DNA of 47,528 nucleotides from Gammaproteobacteria bacterium (GTDB lineage: Bacteria; Pseudomonadota; Gammaproteobacteria; Pseudomonadales; Pseudohongiellaceae). This document shows positions 7,350 through 14,380 of the stretch, one piece after another; within the stretch, counting starts at the first letter, position 1; the number at the start of each line of letters is the position of its first letter. A program made the translations under genes and the position numbers. A model generated the notes under the pieces. The model made no database searches, had not been told where the DNA came from, and saw only the letters and a program-made list of their open reading frames with translations. The stretch is taken from positions 1 through 47,528 of the forward strand of contig JAUHWU010000010.1 of the NCBI GenBank assembly GCA_030427065.1, in the 5' to 3' direction.

Positions 7350-7357
7350 AGTAGCAC
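7340..7357. promoter_or_regulatory. Operator-like palindrome over the -10 box
   Basis: An 18-bp palindrome with a single mismatched pair around the perfect 10-mer TACTATAGTA (7344-7353). It covers the -10 element, so binding of the Phd/YefM-type antitoxin (alone or with toxin) here would block transcription. This is the usual autoregulation of the family, inferred here. Confidence 0.6.
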
Positions 7358-7378
7358 TTTATTTTTGAGGGTAATAAG

Positions 7379-7636
7379 ATGAAGGTTGAATTGGTGACCA
7401 GCCTAAAGAGGCAAGCTACAAAAATCCTTGCAGATCTACATAAGTCTAAAGAGGCAGTTTTAATTACCGAACATGGCGAGCCATCAGCCTATCTTGTAGA
7501 TGTTCAAGACTACGAGTTTATGCAACGACGTTTAACCCTGCTTGAAGCTCTTTCAAAAGGAGAAAGGGCGGTACTCGATAAAAAGACGTTGACTCATGCC
7601 CAGGCTAAGGATCGAATGGGTAAATGGCTAAAATAG
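7379..7636 (+). CDS. Phd/YefM-family antitoxin, cassette 5
   Basis: An 85-aa antitoxin. The N-terminal half has the Phd/YefM DNA-binding fold: VTSLKRQATKILADLHKSKEAV followed by the signature LITEHGEPSAYLVDVQDYEF (about residues 28-48). The C-terminal half (LLEALSKGERAVL to KWLK) is the flexible, charged part that wraps the toxin. GAGGGTAA upstream of the ATG is a usable ribosome site. It overlaps the toxin gene by 13 bp, so translation is coupled. It is expected to repress its own promoter at 7320-7357. Length and motifs are normal and the gene looks intact, unlike cassettes 1 and 4. Confidence 0.92.
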   Translation: MKVELVTSLKRQATKILADLHKSKEAVLITEHGEPSAYLVDVQDYEFMQRRLTLLEALSKGERAVLDKKTLTHAQAKDRMGKWLK

Positions 7637-7938
7637 TCTGGACGGAACCAGCTCTTGATCAGTTGAATGAAATTGCCGAATACATCGCCTTAGATAAGCC
7701 TGATTCAGCAAGAGAACTTGTAGCCAGAGTCTTCAAAAAGGTAGAGCGCTTGGAGCGGTTTCCGAACTCAGGGAAAGAGCCGCCAGAACTTACTGATTCT
7801 ATTTATCGAGAAGTTGTATGCAGCCCATGCAGAGTTTTCTATCGTTGTGATGGAAATAAGGTGCTTATTCTTCTTGTCATGAGAGATGAGATGCAATTGC
7901 GAAAATACTTATTGAGTGGTGAGTTTGGCAGCAGCTAA
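7624..7938 (+). CDS. RelE/ParE-family toxin, cassette 5
   Basis: A 104-aa toxin, full length for the family. ParE/RelE features in order: KIVWTEPALDQLNEIAEYIA (helical hairpin), ALDKPDSARELVARVF, the loop RFPNSGKEPPEL, YREVVCSPCRVFYRCDG and the closing strand ILLVMRDEMQLRKYLL. The sequence is of the ParE-like type that poisons gyrase or, in other members, ribosome-bound mRNA; which one applies cannot be decided. Its TAA stop (7936-7938) lies inside the R'' core of the cassette's attC (7933-7939), so the reading frame runs right into the recombination site, leaving no spare sequence. A functional toxin beside its antitoxin would stabilise the whole array against loss. Confidence 0.92.
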   Translation: MAKIVWTEPALDQLNEIAEYIALDKPDSARELVARVFKKVERLERFPNSGKEPPELTDSIYREVVCSPCRVFYRCDGNKVLILLVMRDEMQLRKYLLSGEFGSS

Positions 7939-7986
7939 CAAAGCCTTGCAGACGGACTAATTCATGCTGTCATGTCTTTTGCTAGC
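7933..7986 (+). other. Divergent or broken attC closing cassette 5
   Basis: R'' AGCTAAC (7933-7939) is the exact complement of the GTTAGCT opening cassette 5. The following AAAGCCTTGCAGACGGAC does not resemble the 78-bp sites, and no proper GTTRRRY core follows; GCTAGCG at 7981-7987 is the nearest candidate. The right half seems lost or replaced, perhaps by the sequence beginning at 7992. Confidence 0.55.
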
Positions 7987-8201
7987 GCAAAAAATTAAAG
8001 GGGACAGATTTATTTACCAAGGCATCAACTATCATGACAAGCTGATTACCGGTCTGGCCGAACAAAAAAAGATGGCGTAATTTCAGCGCTAGTGAATTTA
8101 TGCAAAACTTGTAATAATCAATAACAATAAGAATAGGCTGAAAATATAACAGTCAATCAATTACATATACTTACTCTCTATAATCCATTGGGGGCAACAT
8201 A
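7987..8201. other. Gene-free junction with a GGGGACAG repeat motif
   Basis: At 7992-8015 lies AAATTAAAGGGGACAG followed by ATTTATTT, a motif I remember from regions around Y1-type (REP-associated) transposase genes in many proteobacteria; no transposase is present. A short frame ending at 8080 (YHDKLITGLAEQKKMA) looks like the tail of a lost gene of unknown identity. The rest, to 8201, is AT-rich and should hold the promoter of the next gene. Confidence 0.4.
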
Positions 8202-8948
8202 ATGGACGCCGCACTAAAAGCTGAAGCACAGCATGCTGTCGTATTCAGGCCTTCATTCTTCTTCTGGATGACGCTGTTAATGGCGTTTTTTGTATTCTCC
8301 GGCTTTGGTATGACCTATTGGTATCCCATGGCCAATGGCACATTTCCTCCTGCTCCGCCGGTTGTCCATCTGCACGGGATGGTTTATTCCCTGTGGATGA
8401 TCCTGCTGGTAGTTCAGGCCGGCCTGGCCAATGTACGCAATATAAAACTGCATCGCAGTCTGGGCATGTTCGGGATTGCGCTGGCCACTGCCGTCATCTT
8501 TATGGGGGCGCTGATCACACTGCTGGGTTCACGTGGCAACCCTGCCGGCATCAATTACAACAACGGCATTTATCTGGGCATCATGGCCGTTGTCGGTTTT
8601 GCCCTGTTCTTTACCCTGGCGATCAGAAATACCCGCAAGCCGGAAATTCATCGCCGACTGATTCTGTTCGCCATGCTGCCAATTTTGCCACCGGGCATTC
8701 ACCGGCTTTACATGATACCGTTGGGACTGCAGAGCTTTCCCGTTATGGCAATGTACCTGACCCTGGATGCCATGGCTGTAGCTATTGTTTATCATGAATG
8801 GCGAAATTCAAAATCGATATCCAAATATACCTGGTTTGGAGTCGCCTGGCTTATGGCCCAACAGGTTTTGCATGCAACCGTCGTACAAACGGGGGCCATG
8901 AATGAACTATTCCAACAGCTGGCGGCGCTTGTTTATTACCGTGTTTGA
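8202..8948 (+). CDS. Seven-helix integral membrane protein, unknown function
   Basis: A 248-aa protein with about seven hydrophobic segments near residues 17-40, 57-80, 86-109, 122-142, 152-170, 178-200 and 209-230, so a polytopic cytoplasmic-membrane protein with no signal peptide. Conserved-looking polar residues sit at helix ends: VVHLHGMVYSLW (about 54-65), LHRSLGMFG (about 83-91), PEIHRRLILF (about 146-155) and PPGIHRLYMIP. The repeated His motifs recall haem- or metal-binding membrane proteins, but no family is firmly recognised. GGGG lies 9 bp before the ATG. It stands alone between the cassette array and the deaminase gene. The name should stay 'hypothetical membrane protein'. Confidence 0.75.
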   Translation: MDAALKAEAQHAVVFRPSFFFWMTLLMAFFVFSGFGMTYWYPMANGTFPPAPPVVHLHGMVYSLWMILLVVQAGLANVRNIKLHRSLGMFGIALATAVIFMGALITLLGSRGNPAGINYNNGIYLGIMAVVGFALFFTLAIRNTRKPEIHRRLILFAMLPILPPGIHRLYMIPLGLQSFPVMAMYLTLDAMAVAIVYHEWRNSKSISKYTWFGVAWLMAQQVLHATVVQTGAMNELFQQLAALVYYRV

Positions 8949-9020
8949 TGTATACAGGGAGCAGCGCCCTCGAATACAGCAAAGCTGAACCGGTGTTTAA
9001 AGAAATAGTAAAACACAACT

Positions 9021-9458
9021 ATGGATAAATTCCTTGAGGCAGCAATTGACGAAGCGAGAAAAGGTATCGCGGCCGGCGGCATACCTATCGGGTCGGTACT
9101 TGTAATAGATAAGCAGATCGTGGGTCGAGGCCACAATCAGCGTATACAAAAGGGTAGCCCGGTTTTACATGCAGAAATGGATTGCCTTGAAAACGCCGGC
9201 AGAATCAAAGCATCCGACTATGCACGAGCAACCCTGTACTCAACTTTATCTCCCTGTGATATGTGTAGTGGTGCAGTGCTGCTGTACGGAATACCCAAAG
9301 TGGTTGTTGGCGAGAATCAAACATTTTTTGGGCCAGAGGATTACTTGAGGCAGCGAGGTGTCGATGTTGTTGTGGTTAATGACGCAAGATGCCGCCAGCT
9401 TATGCAGACATTTATTAGTGACAATCCTGAATTATGGAATGAAGATATCGGTGTATAA
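9021..9458 (+). CDS. Cytosine deaminase, yeast Fcy1-like (CDA fold)
   Basis: A 145-aa zinc-dependent deaminase, predicted to convert cytosine to uracil in pyrimidine salvage. Zinc and proton-shuttle residues are His50 and Glu52 (LHAEMD), Cys79 and Cys82 (SPCDMC). Beyond the generic CDA motifs it shares features with fungal cytosine deaminase: GGIPIGSVLV, GRGHN (substrate-binding Asn39), QKGSPVLHAE, TLSPCDMCSGA, LYGIPKVVVGEN, and the C-terminal WNEDIG, whose Asp142 corresponds to yeast Asp155, which contacts the substrate. This makes cytosine deaminase more likely than TadA or guanine deaminase. Bacteria more often use the unrelated CodA. The fungal likeness is from memory of the yeast sequence. 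Confidence 0.85.
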   Translation: MDKFLEAAIDEARKGIAAGGIPIGSVLVIDKQIVGRGHNQRIQKGSPVLHAEMDCLENAGRIKASDYARATLYSTLSPCDMCSGAVLLYGIPKVVVGENQTFFGPEDYLRQRGVDVVVVNDARCRQLMQTFISDNPELWNEDIGV

Positions 9459-9554
9459 AAAATTACATTAAAGGCTTTTAAAATAGACACCTTCATTACC
9501 GAGCCTGTAGTTTATCTCGGAGATATCTTTCCAATTTAAACCAACAGAGAATGT

Positions 9555-9742
9555 TCAGTAATTAGAAATCGTAATCACAGGTTTCGGTATTTCAGGATTA
9601 TTGTTGGCAATTCGTTTGCGGAAGTGGATATTTTCACCAGCCTCTATTCCATCTACTTTATACCCTACATACCCTACCCGCTCTAAAGCACCTTTCTCCG
9701 CAAACTGAATTGCTTACCTATTTCAGCGGCATCATAGATGAG
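9555..9742 (-). pseudogene. Fragment of a decayed minus-strand gene, unknown family
   Basis: Read on the minus strand, a clear protein-like tail (FAEKGALERVGYVGYKVDG, then EAGENIHFRKRIANNNPEIP, ending ITISNY and TGA at 9557-9555) is open for about 52 codons. Upstream the sense continues only after a shift of frame near 9707-9712 (LIYDAAEIGKQF). No start codon or 5' half is present. I do not recognise the family. This explains part of the gap between 9459 and 9895; the rest of the gap shows nothing. Confidence 0.45.
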
Positions 9743-9895
9743 TTCAGCTTAAAGACTAAGACAAAACCAATCGGGAAGTGACCGGATTTATCTTTTCGAG
9801 CAAATGGTTTAATTTGAGTGATTATAATTGCCTAAAACTTCTGACCTGACAAACTACAGCCATAGTTCGCTAAGTAAAACGTACAGGATTCTTCC

Positions 9896-10162
9896 ATGAT
9901 ATGTCCCCACTGTTTCAAAGACGGCATTAATTTCAATCGCGCCTATTGCTGGCCTTATGGAAAAAAGACATGCAGGGAATGCGGCAAACTCTCAACCATA
10001 AGGAAACGTCCATTGCTGACGTTTTTATCCGTTTGTCTGGCCCTGCTTGCAATCATTCCCCCATTTTTTATCAAGCAGCTTTTATTTCCTGATCCCTTCT
10101 TTTCTATTTGTTGTGGTTCTGGATTATTTTATGGACAAACGATTCAGAGAGCTTGTTTGTGA
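9896..10162 (+). CDS. Zinc-ribbon membrane protein with probable frameshift
   Basis: An 88-aa frame. It starts with a zinc ribbon (CPHC at 3-6, CREC at about 26-29), then a basic stretch (TIRKRP) and one hydrophobic helix (LLTFLSVCLALLAIIPPFF). After about residue 62 the sequence becomes cysteine-rich nonsense, while the +1 frame at the same place reads FLIPSFLFVVVLDYFMDKRFREL, a second membrane helix ending in the basic KRFREL tail usual for small two-helix zinc-ribbon proteins. The slip lies near the CTTTTATTTCC run at 10079-10089. This could be a true pseudogene or a sequencing error; the restored protein would be about 95 aa. Confidence 0.6.
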   Translation: MICPHCFKDGINFNRAYCWPYGKKTCRECGKLSTIRKRPLLTFLSVCLALLAIIPPFFIKQLLFPDPFFSICCGSGLFYGQTIQRACL

Positions 10163-10254
10163 CTCGCCTGCACCACAAATCTGAAACCAGGGAATGCCAG
10201 GCGCCTGTTTGGAAATTGATCTGACACCTTGCAAGACCTTGTACATGGCTAAGT

Positions 10255-10710
10255 ATGAAAATAGTGTTCGTAAAAACGTCTGATGATGAACATACAGTAA
10301 AAGTTATCCGACGCGACAATTCCACGGAGGAAGCTGTTCTGAACAGCAGAAGCTTTCTGCGCCATGACTTTGCCCACCTTGCCATCGAAATGGAAATTCC
10401 CCTGAGCGCCGGATATTGGGGATCAGTGGCTGCCGGCGCTGCTTTGGATGGCAAGTCACTTGCCGGCAGGGAAATTGCGATTGCCGAATCGCTGGCGGGC
10501 CCAATACAAACCTTAATCCGTAGCAATTCCGGCATAGAGGCCTTCCAGGATATTCTGAATAGAATGCAGCCACAGCTGGCCTCCCGGAATCTGGCCGAGC
10601 GCATTCATGAGCGTGCACGCCAATTACTGGGAAACTGGCGCGCTACTGCCTACGGCTCGGAAATGACTATTGATTGGCCAATACCTGAGTCAACTTGCCA
10701 AAAGCCTTAA
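10255..10710 (+). CDS. Conserved hypothetical protein
   Basis: A 151-aa soluble protein with no signal peptide or membrane segment. Beta-rich N-terminus (MKIVFVKTSDDEHTVKVIRRDNS), then a striking SRSFLRHDFAHLAIEMEI segment (about 31-48) and a Gly/Ala-rich GYWGSVAAGAALDG. The C-terminal half is helical (FQDILNRMQPQ, ERIHERARQLLGNW). HDFAH could bind a metal, but nothing proves it. I recall similar uncharacterised bacterial proteins with an RSFLRHDxAH motif; no function is assigned. The ribosome site is weak (TAAG before ATG). It lies 69 bp upstream of the aldehyde dehydrogenase gene on the same strand. Confidence 0.65.
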   Translation: MKIVFVKTSDDEHTVKVIRRDNSTEEAVLNSRSFLRHDFAHLAIEMEIPLSAGYWGSVAAGAALDGKSLAGREIAIAESLAGPIQTLIRSNSGIEAFQDILNRMQPQLASRNLAERIHERARQLLGNWRATAYGSEMTIDWPIPESTCQKP

Positions 10711-10781
10711 TCATCGGCATAGTCCCTAATCCGTATTAATTAACTATTGTTCATTAACCAATAAGATAGTGAGAAGACTTG

Positions 10782-12140
10782 ATGTCCAGCCCTGCCACAC
10801 AGAATAATCCTGATATTGTCGCGGAAATTAAACGCATATTTGCCCTTCAACAAAAGCAGCAGTGGGACAGCAAAGCCTCTACTGCCGAGCAGCGCAAGGC
10901 CAAGCTGCAAAAACTGAAAGACACGGTAGAAGCCCATGCCGATGATATTGTAGCGGCAGTAAAGCAGGACACCCGCAAGCCGGAACAGGAAATTCGCATC
11001 ACTGAAGTGGCCAACGTCACCGCGAACATCCAGCGTAATATCGACAATCTTGATGACTGGATGAAGCCAGTGGATGTGGTTCCTTCCATGAACCCGAATG
11101 ACACGGCCAATATTATTCTTGAAGCCCGCGGGGTTTGCCTGATACTGGGGCCGTGGAATTTCCCGCTGGGGCTGGTATTAGGCCCACTGGCAGCAGCCAT
11201 TGCTGCTGGTAACTGCTGCATGGTCAAGCTCACTGACCTTTGCCCGGCTACCGCCAGCGTGGCAGCAACCATTATCCGAGAAGCCTTTGCTGAAAATGAA
11301 GTGGCTCTGTTTGAAGGCGATGTCAGTGTTGCCACCGCACTGCTGGAGTTGCCCTTCAACCATATATTTTTCACTGGCAGCACCCGGGTTGGCAAACTGG
11401 TCATGGCCGCCGCCGCCAAACATCTGGCCAGCGTTACTCTGGAACTGGGTGGCAAATCGCCGGTTATTGTGGACCAGGGCGTGGATGTACAGAAAATTGC
11501 CGGCGACCTGGCGGGCGCCAAACAGTTCAATGGCGGACAGGCCTGTATCTGTCCTGACTATGTGCTCATCGGGGCGGAGCAGAAACAGGAATTAATCGAC
11601 TCCTTTCAGGCCAGAGTCAAAGAGAATCTGTATGACGAAGACGGCAATATCAAGAAAGAAAATATTGCCCAGATCGTCAATCCGCAGAATTTCGCGCGCA
11701 TCAAGGCGTTGTTTGATGATGCTGTAGCCAAGGGCGCCAAAATTGCCGTCGGCGGTGTACTGGAAGAAAGCGACCGCACCATTCACCCGACGCTGCTGAC
11801 AGATGTGACACCGGATATGCAGATCATGCAGGAAGAAATTTTTGGCCCAATACTGCCGGTGATGACTTGTGACAGTATTGACGATGCCGTGACTTATATA
11901 GAGGTAAGAGACAAGCCGCTGGCGCTGTATGTTTACAGCAACGACCAGGACAATATCGACAAGGTACTGAACAGAACCTCATCCGGCGGTGTGACCGTGA
12001 ATGGCGTGTTCTCTCATTACCTGGAAAACAAGCTGCCCTTTGGCGGCGTCAACGGCAGCGGAACCGGCAGTTATCATGGCGTCTTTGGCTTCAGGGCCTT
12101 TTCCCATGAGCGTGCCGTGTACCGTCATCAGAGTTCGTAA
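10782..12140 (+). CDS. Aldehyde dehydrogenase, class 3-like
   Basis: NAD(P)-dependent oxidation of an aldehyde to the acid. ATG at 10782 (452 aa) is chosen over the TTG just before it; the length fits the short class-3/coniferyl-aldehyde type, which lacks the long N-terminus of class 1/2. Motifs in order: GPWNFPLGLVLGP (about 124-136), FTGSTRVGK (about 198-206), ELGGKSP with the catalytic Glu (about 225-231), FNGGQACICPDY with the catalytic Cys (about 258-269), and EEIFGPILPV (near 350). The coenzyme-site Lys is in MVKLTDLCPAT rather than the usual KPSE. Substrate unknown. It ends 22 bp before the sulfhydrylase gene, so the two are probably one transcript. Confidence 0.9.
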   Translation: MSSPATQNNPDIVAEIKRIFALQQKQQWDSKASTAEQRKAKLQKLKDTVEAHADDIVAAVKQDTRKPEQEIRITEVANVTANIQRNIDNLDDWMKPVDVVPSMNPNDTANIILEARGVCLILGPWNFPLGLVLGPLAAAIAAGNCCMVKLTDLCPATASVAATIIREAFAENEVALFEGDVSVATALLELPFNHIFFTGSTRVGKLVMAAAAKHLASVTLELGGKSPVIVDQGVDVQKIAGDLAGAKQFNGGQACICPDYVLIGAEQKQELIDSFQARVKENLYDEDGNIKKENIAQIVNPQNFARIKALFDDAVAKGAKIAVGGVLEESDRTIHPTLLTDVTPDMQIMQEEIFGPILPVMTCDSIDDAVTYIEVRDKPLALYVYSNDQDNIDKVLNRTSSGGVTVNGVFSHYLENKLPFGGVNGSGTGSYHGVFGFRAFSHERAVYRHQSS

Positions 12141-12162
12141 ATAATAATTAGAGGGGATCACC

Positions 12163-13434
12163 ATGAAACTTGAATCAATAGCTTTACATGAAGGCTATAA
12201 ATCGGAAGAAACCACCAAGGCCGCTGCGGTACCGATTTATCAAACTACTTCCTACACCTTTGATAACACGCAGCATGGTGCAGATCTGTTTGATCTTAAA
12301 GTGCCGGGAAATATTTATACCCGCATCATGAACCCCACCACGGATGTACTGGAAAAACGCATCGCCGCCATGGAGGGAGGTCTGGCCTCTGTCTGTGTTG
12401 CCTCCGGTATGGCGGCAATTACCTATGCTATCCAGTGCATCACGGCGGTGGGCGATAATATCGTCAGCACCAGTCAGCTCTATGGCGGCACCTATAATTT
12501 CTTTGCCCATACCTTACCCAGACAAGGCGTTGAAGCCCGCATGGTGTCTGCTGATGACTTTGATGGTTTTGAAAAAGCCATTGATAAAAATACCAAAGCG
12601 GTATTTTGCGAATCCATTGGTAACCCGGCGGGTAATATAGTTGATATCGCACGCCTGGCGGAAATAGCCCACAAACATGGTGTGCCACTGATTGTTGATA
12701 ATACCGTTGCTACCCCTTATCTGTGTCGACCCTTTGAACTGGGTGCGGATATCGTGGTGCACTCACTGACCAAATACATTGGCGGCCATGGCACATCCAT
12801 TGGTGGCGTGGTGGTTGATTCCGGAAAATTCGACTGGGTAGCGAACAAGGATCGCTTCCCCATGCTCAATGAACCAGATGCGTCCTATCACGGCGTTGTT
12901 TACACCGAAGCACTGGGACCGGCTGCCTATATTGGACGACTGCGTGTGGTGCCATTACGAAATACGGGCGCCGCATTATCCCCCATGAACGCATTTCAGA
13001 TCCTGCAAGGGCTGGAAACACTGGGCTTGCGCATGGACCGTCACTGCGAAAACGCAGAAAAACTGGCTGACTATCTCAAGCAACACCCGAAAGTGGAGTG
13101 GGTCAATTACGCCGGTTTGCCCGATAGTCCCTACTTTGATGCCTGCCAAAAAATCACCGGGGGCAAAGCCTCCGGCATCCTGAGTTTTGGAATCACCGGT
13201 GGCATTGACGCCTGCACAAAGTTTATAGATTCACTGGATATGATTTTACGCCTGGTGAATATCGGGGATGCCAAGTCACTGGCCTGCCACCCGGCCTCGA
13301 CTACTCACCGGCAGCTTAATGAAGCAGAACTGGCAGCTTCCGGTGTCAGTACTGATCTGGTCAGAATCTCCGTGGGCATTGAGCATATCGACGATATTAT
13401 TGCTGATGTCAGTCAGGCTTTGGATAAGGCATAA
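12163..13434 (+). CDS. metY: O-acetylhomoserine aminocarboxypropyltransferase (sulfhydrylase) MetY
   Basis: A PLP enzyme of the Cys/Met metabolism family that makes homocysteine directly from O-acetylhomoserine and sulfide. At 423 aa it has the length of MetY rather than the shorter MetB/MetZ. It carries YTRIMNPTTDVLEKRIAAME (53-72), SGMAAI (81-86), the cofactor-stacking region STSQLYGGTYN (102-112), VDNTVATPYL with the PLP-binding Asp179, and the Schiff-base lysine Lys204 in HSLTKYIGGHG. The C-terminal LVRISVGIEHIDDIIADVSQAL is standard. GAGGGGATCACC precedes the ATG. No SAM riboswitch fits in the 22-bp gap; regulation would have to come from the promoter ahead of the aldehyde dehydrogenase gene. 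Confidence 0.95.
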   Translation: MKLESIALHEGYKSEETTKAAAVPIYQTTSYTFDNTQHGADLFDLKVPGNIYTRIMNPTTDVLEKRIAAMEGGLASVCVASGMAAITYAIQCITAVGDNIVSTSQLYGGTYNFFAHTLPRQGVEARMVSADDFDGFEKAIDKNTKAVFCESIGNPAGNIVDIARLAEIAHKHGVPLIVDNTVATPYLCRPFELGADIVVHSLTKYIGGHGTSIGGVVVDSGKFDWVANKDRFPMLNEPDASYHGVVYTEALGPAAYIGRLRVVPLRNTGAALSPMNAFQILQGLETLGLRMDRHCENAEKLADYLKQHPKVEWVNYAGLPDSPYFDACQKITGGKASGILSFGITGGIDACTKFIDSLDMILRLVNIGDAKSLACHPASTTHRQLNEAELAASGVSTDLVRISVGIEHIDDIIADVSQALDKA

Positions 13435-13608
13435 CGAAACATACTGGCCGAAATCGCATTTTTGGCTTTCAGTTTAAGCCAGATTAAAAGTCTCGACTTC
13501 ATTGATGCAACGCTGACTTCGAGTTGGCGTCTGCATCAGTATGCTGCCATATCATGCAGTATTAGATGCTGGACTTAGCGATAGAAAAAATTGGTAATCT
13601 GATTCGCC

Positions 13609-13983
13609 ATGTTACGTTTACTTGTTCTGACACTCTGTATTCAATCCCTTCGCTTTGCTGACATCTCCAGCCCGAATTTCTTTTTTAGTGGCGTGCTACC
13701 CTTTATCAATTTCTGTTTTCTCGTGTACATCCTTATGTCGCCCTTGCTGTTTCTGTACAGCAAAGGCCTGATGGCACAGTATGGAAGAACTGCTGATGAG
13801 GAAAAACTTTTCTTTCTGTTACGGGCATTCTTCAATGACATCATGCATAAATATGATAATACCTTTTCGTTTATGGGCTCATTTGCCCATGCCTGCCGCC
13901 TTTTGGCCTTCGTTGTTGAACTGGCCCTGGTTGTATACACTGTCTTTATCTATTTCGTATTAGTTGTCCAGGCCATAGCCTGA
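13609..13983 (+). CDS. Hypothetical membrane protein
   Basis: A 124-aa protein with an N-terminal hydrophobic stretch, a strong helix at about 25-50 (FFFSGVLPFINFCFLVYILMS region) and another at about 97-122 (LALVVYTVFIYFVLVV). The loop between (SKGLMAQYGRTADEEKLFF, then HKYDNTF) is charged. No family is recognised and the ribosome site is weak. It could be a distant cousin of small inner-membrane proteins. Existence is supported by length, low overlap with other frames and its place just before the next gene. Confidence 0.5.
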   Translation: MLRLLVLTLCIQSLRFADISSPNFFFSGVLPFINFCFLVYILMSPLLFLYSKGLMAQYGRTADEEKLFFLLRAFFNDIMHKYDNTFSFMGSFAHACRLLAFVVELALVVYTVFIYFVLVVQAIA

Positions 13984-14012
13984 ACCCATGGATAAGCCAC
14001 CCGTGAGACACC

Positions 14013-14372
14013 ATGCAATTAATTTTTAAAGCAGGAAATATCACTGAAGCACAGATCGTGAAGGGATTACTGGAATCCAATGGCATTGAAGCCTATGCCG
14101 GTGGTTACTATTTACAGGGCGGCGTTGGCGAAATTGCTTCTATGGACTTTGCCAATGTACAGGTAGCAGAAGCAGACGTGGTAAAGGCCAGAGCCATCAT
14201 TGATGAATATGAACACGGTGACTTGCAGACGAAAGGCGCAACACCTTCGACACCCTCAACTTCCTCGATACCCGCAAAGCCGACCGCACCAACGTCTGAA
14301 GGTAGAAAACTTTTTTTGGTGATGGTTATTTCAATCGTTATCGGTGCGCTGTTTTATCTGATGAGCGCATAA
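14013..14372 (+). CDS. DUF2007-domain membrane-anchored protein
   Basis: A 119-aa protein. The N-terminal 70 residues match the small 'putative signal-transducing protein' fold (DUF2007): a LIFKAGNITEAQIVKGLLES start, NGIEAYAGGYYL, and the VQVAEADVVKARAIIDEYE end. A Pro/Ser/Thr-rich linker follows (about 75-98: TPSTPSTSSIPAKPTAPT), then one C-terminal transmembrane helix (LFLVMVISIVIGALFYLM). The domain would face the cytoplasm if tail-anchored. Its ligand is not known. GAGACACC lies before the ATG. It converges on the acyl-CoA synthetase gene with 8 bp between stops. Confidence 0.75.
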   Translation: MQLIFKAGNITEAQIVKGLLESNGIEAYAGGYYLQGGVGEIASMDFANVQVAEADVVKARAIIDEYEHGDLQTKGATPSTPSTSSIPAKPTAPTSEGRKLFLVMVISIVIGALFYLMSA

Positions 14373-14380
14373 AAAATTTC

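Larger units (their letters stand above)
5328..7986 (+). mobile_element. Integron gene-cassette cluster without integrase (CALIN-like)
   Basis: Five same-direction units: cassette 1 (5328-5895), 2 (5896-6558), 3 (6559-6950), 4 (6951-7294) and 5 (7295 to about 7986). Each carries one gene or one toxin-antitoxin pair and ends in an attC or a relic of one. The opening bases match the reverse complement of the unit's own R'' core: cassette 2 GTTATGT with ACATAAC, cassette 4 GTTATGG with CCATAAC, cassette 5 GTTAGCT with AGCTAAC, and cassette 3 TTATAT with ATATAA. Cassette 1 fits with one missing base. Contents (toxin-antitoxin pairs, GNATs, an orphan membrane protein) are typical of sedentary chromosomal integrons. 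No intI is seen within the window, and the left end has no clear attI. Confidence 0.85.

Noticed and set aside
8024-8080. Short frame ending YHDKLITGLAEQKKMA as a transposase tail
   Set aside because: Too short to identify; kept only as a note in the junction region.
10847-11530. 227-codon minus-strand frame inside the aldehyde dehydrogenase gene
   Set aside because: Ser/Thr/Ala-rich shadow of a well-supported gene.
12141-12162. SAM riboswitch before metY
   Set aside because: The gap is only 22 bp, too short for any known SAM riboswitch.
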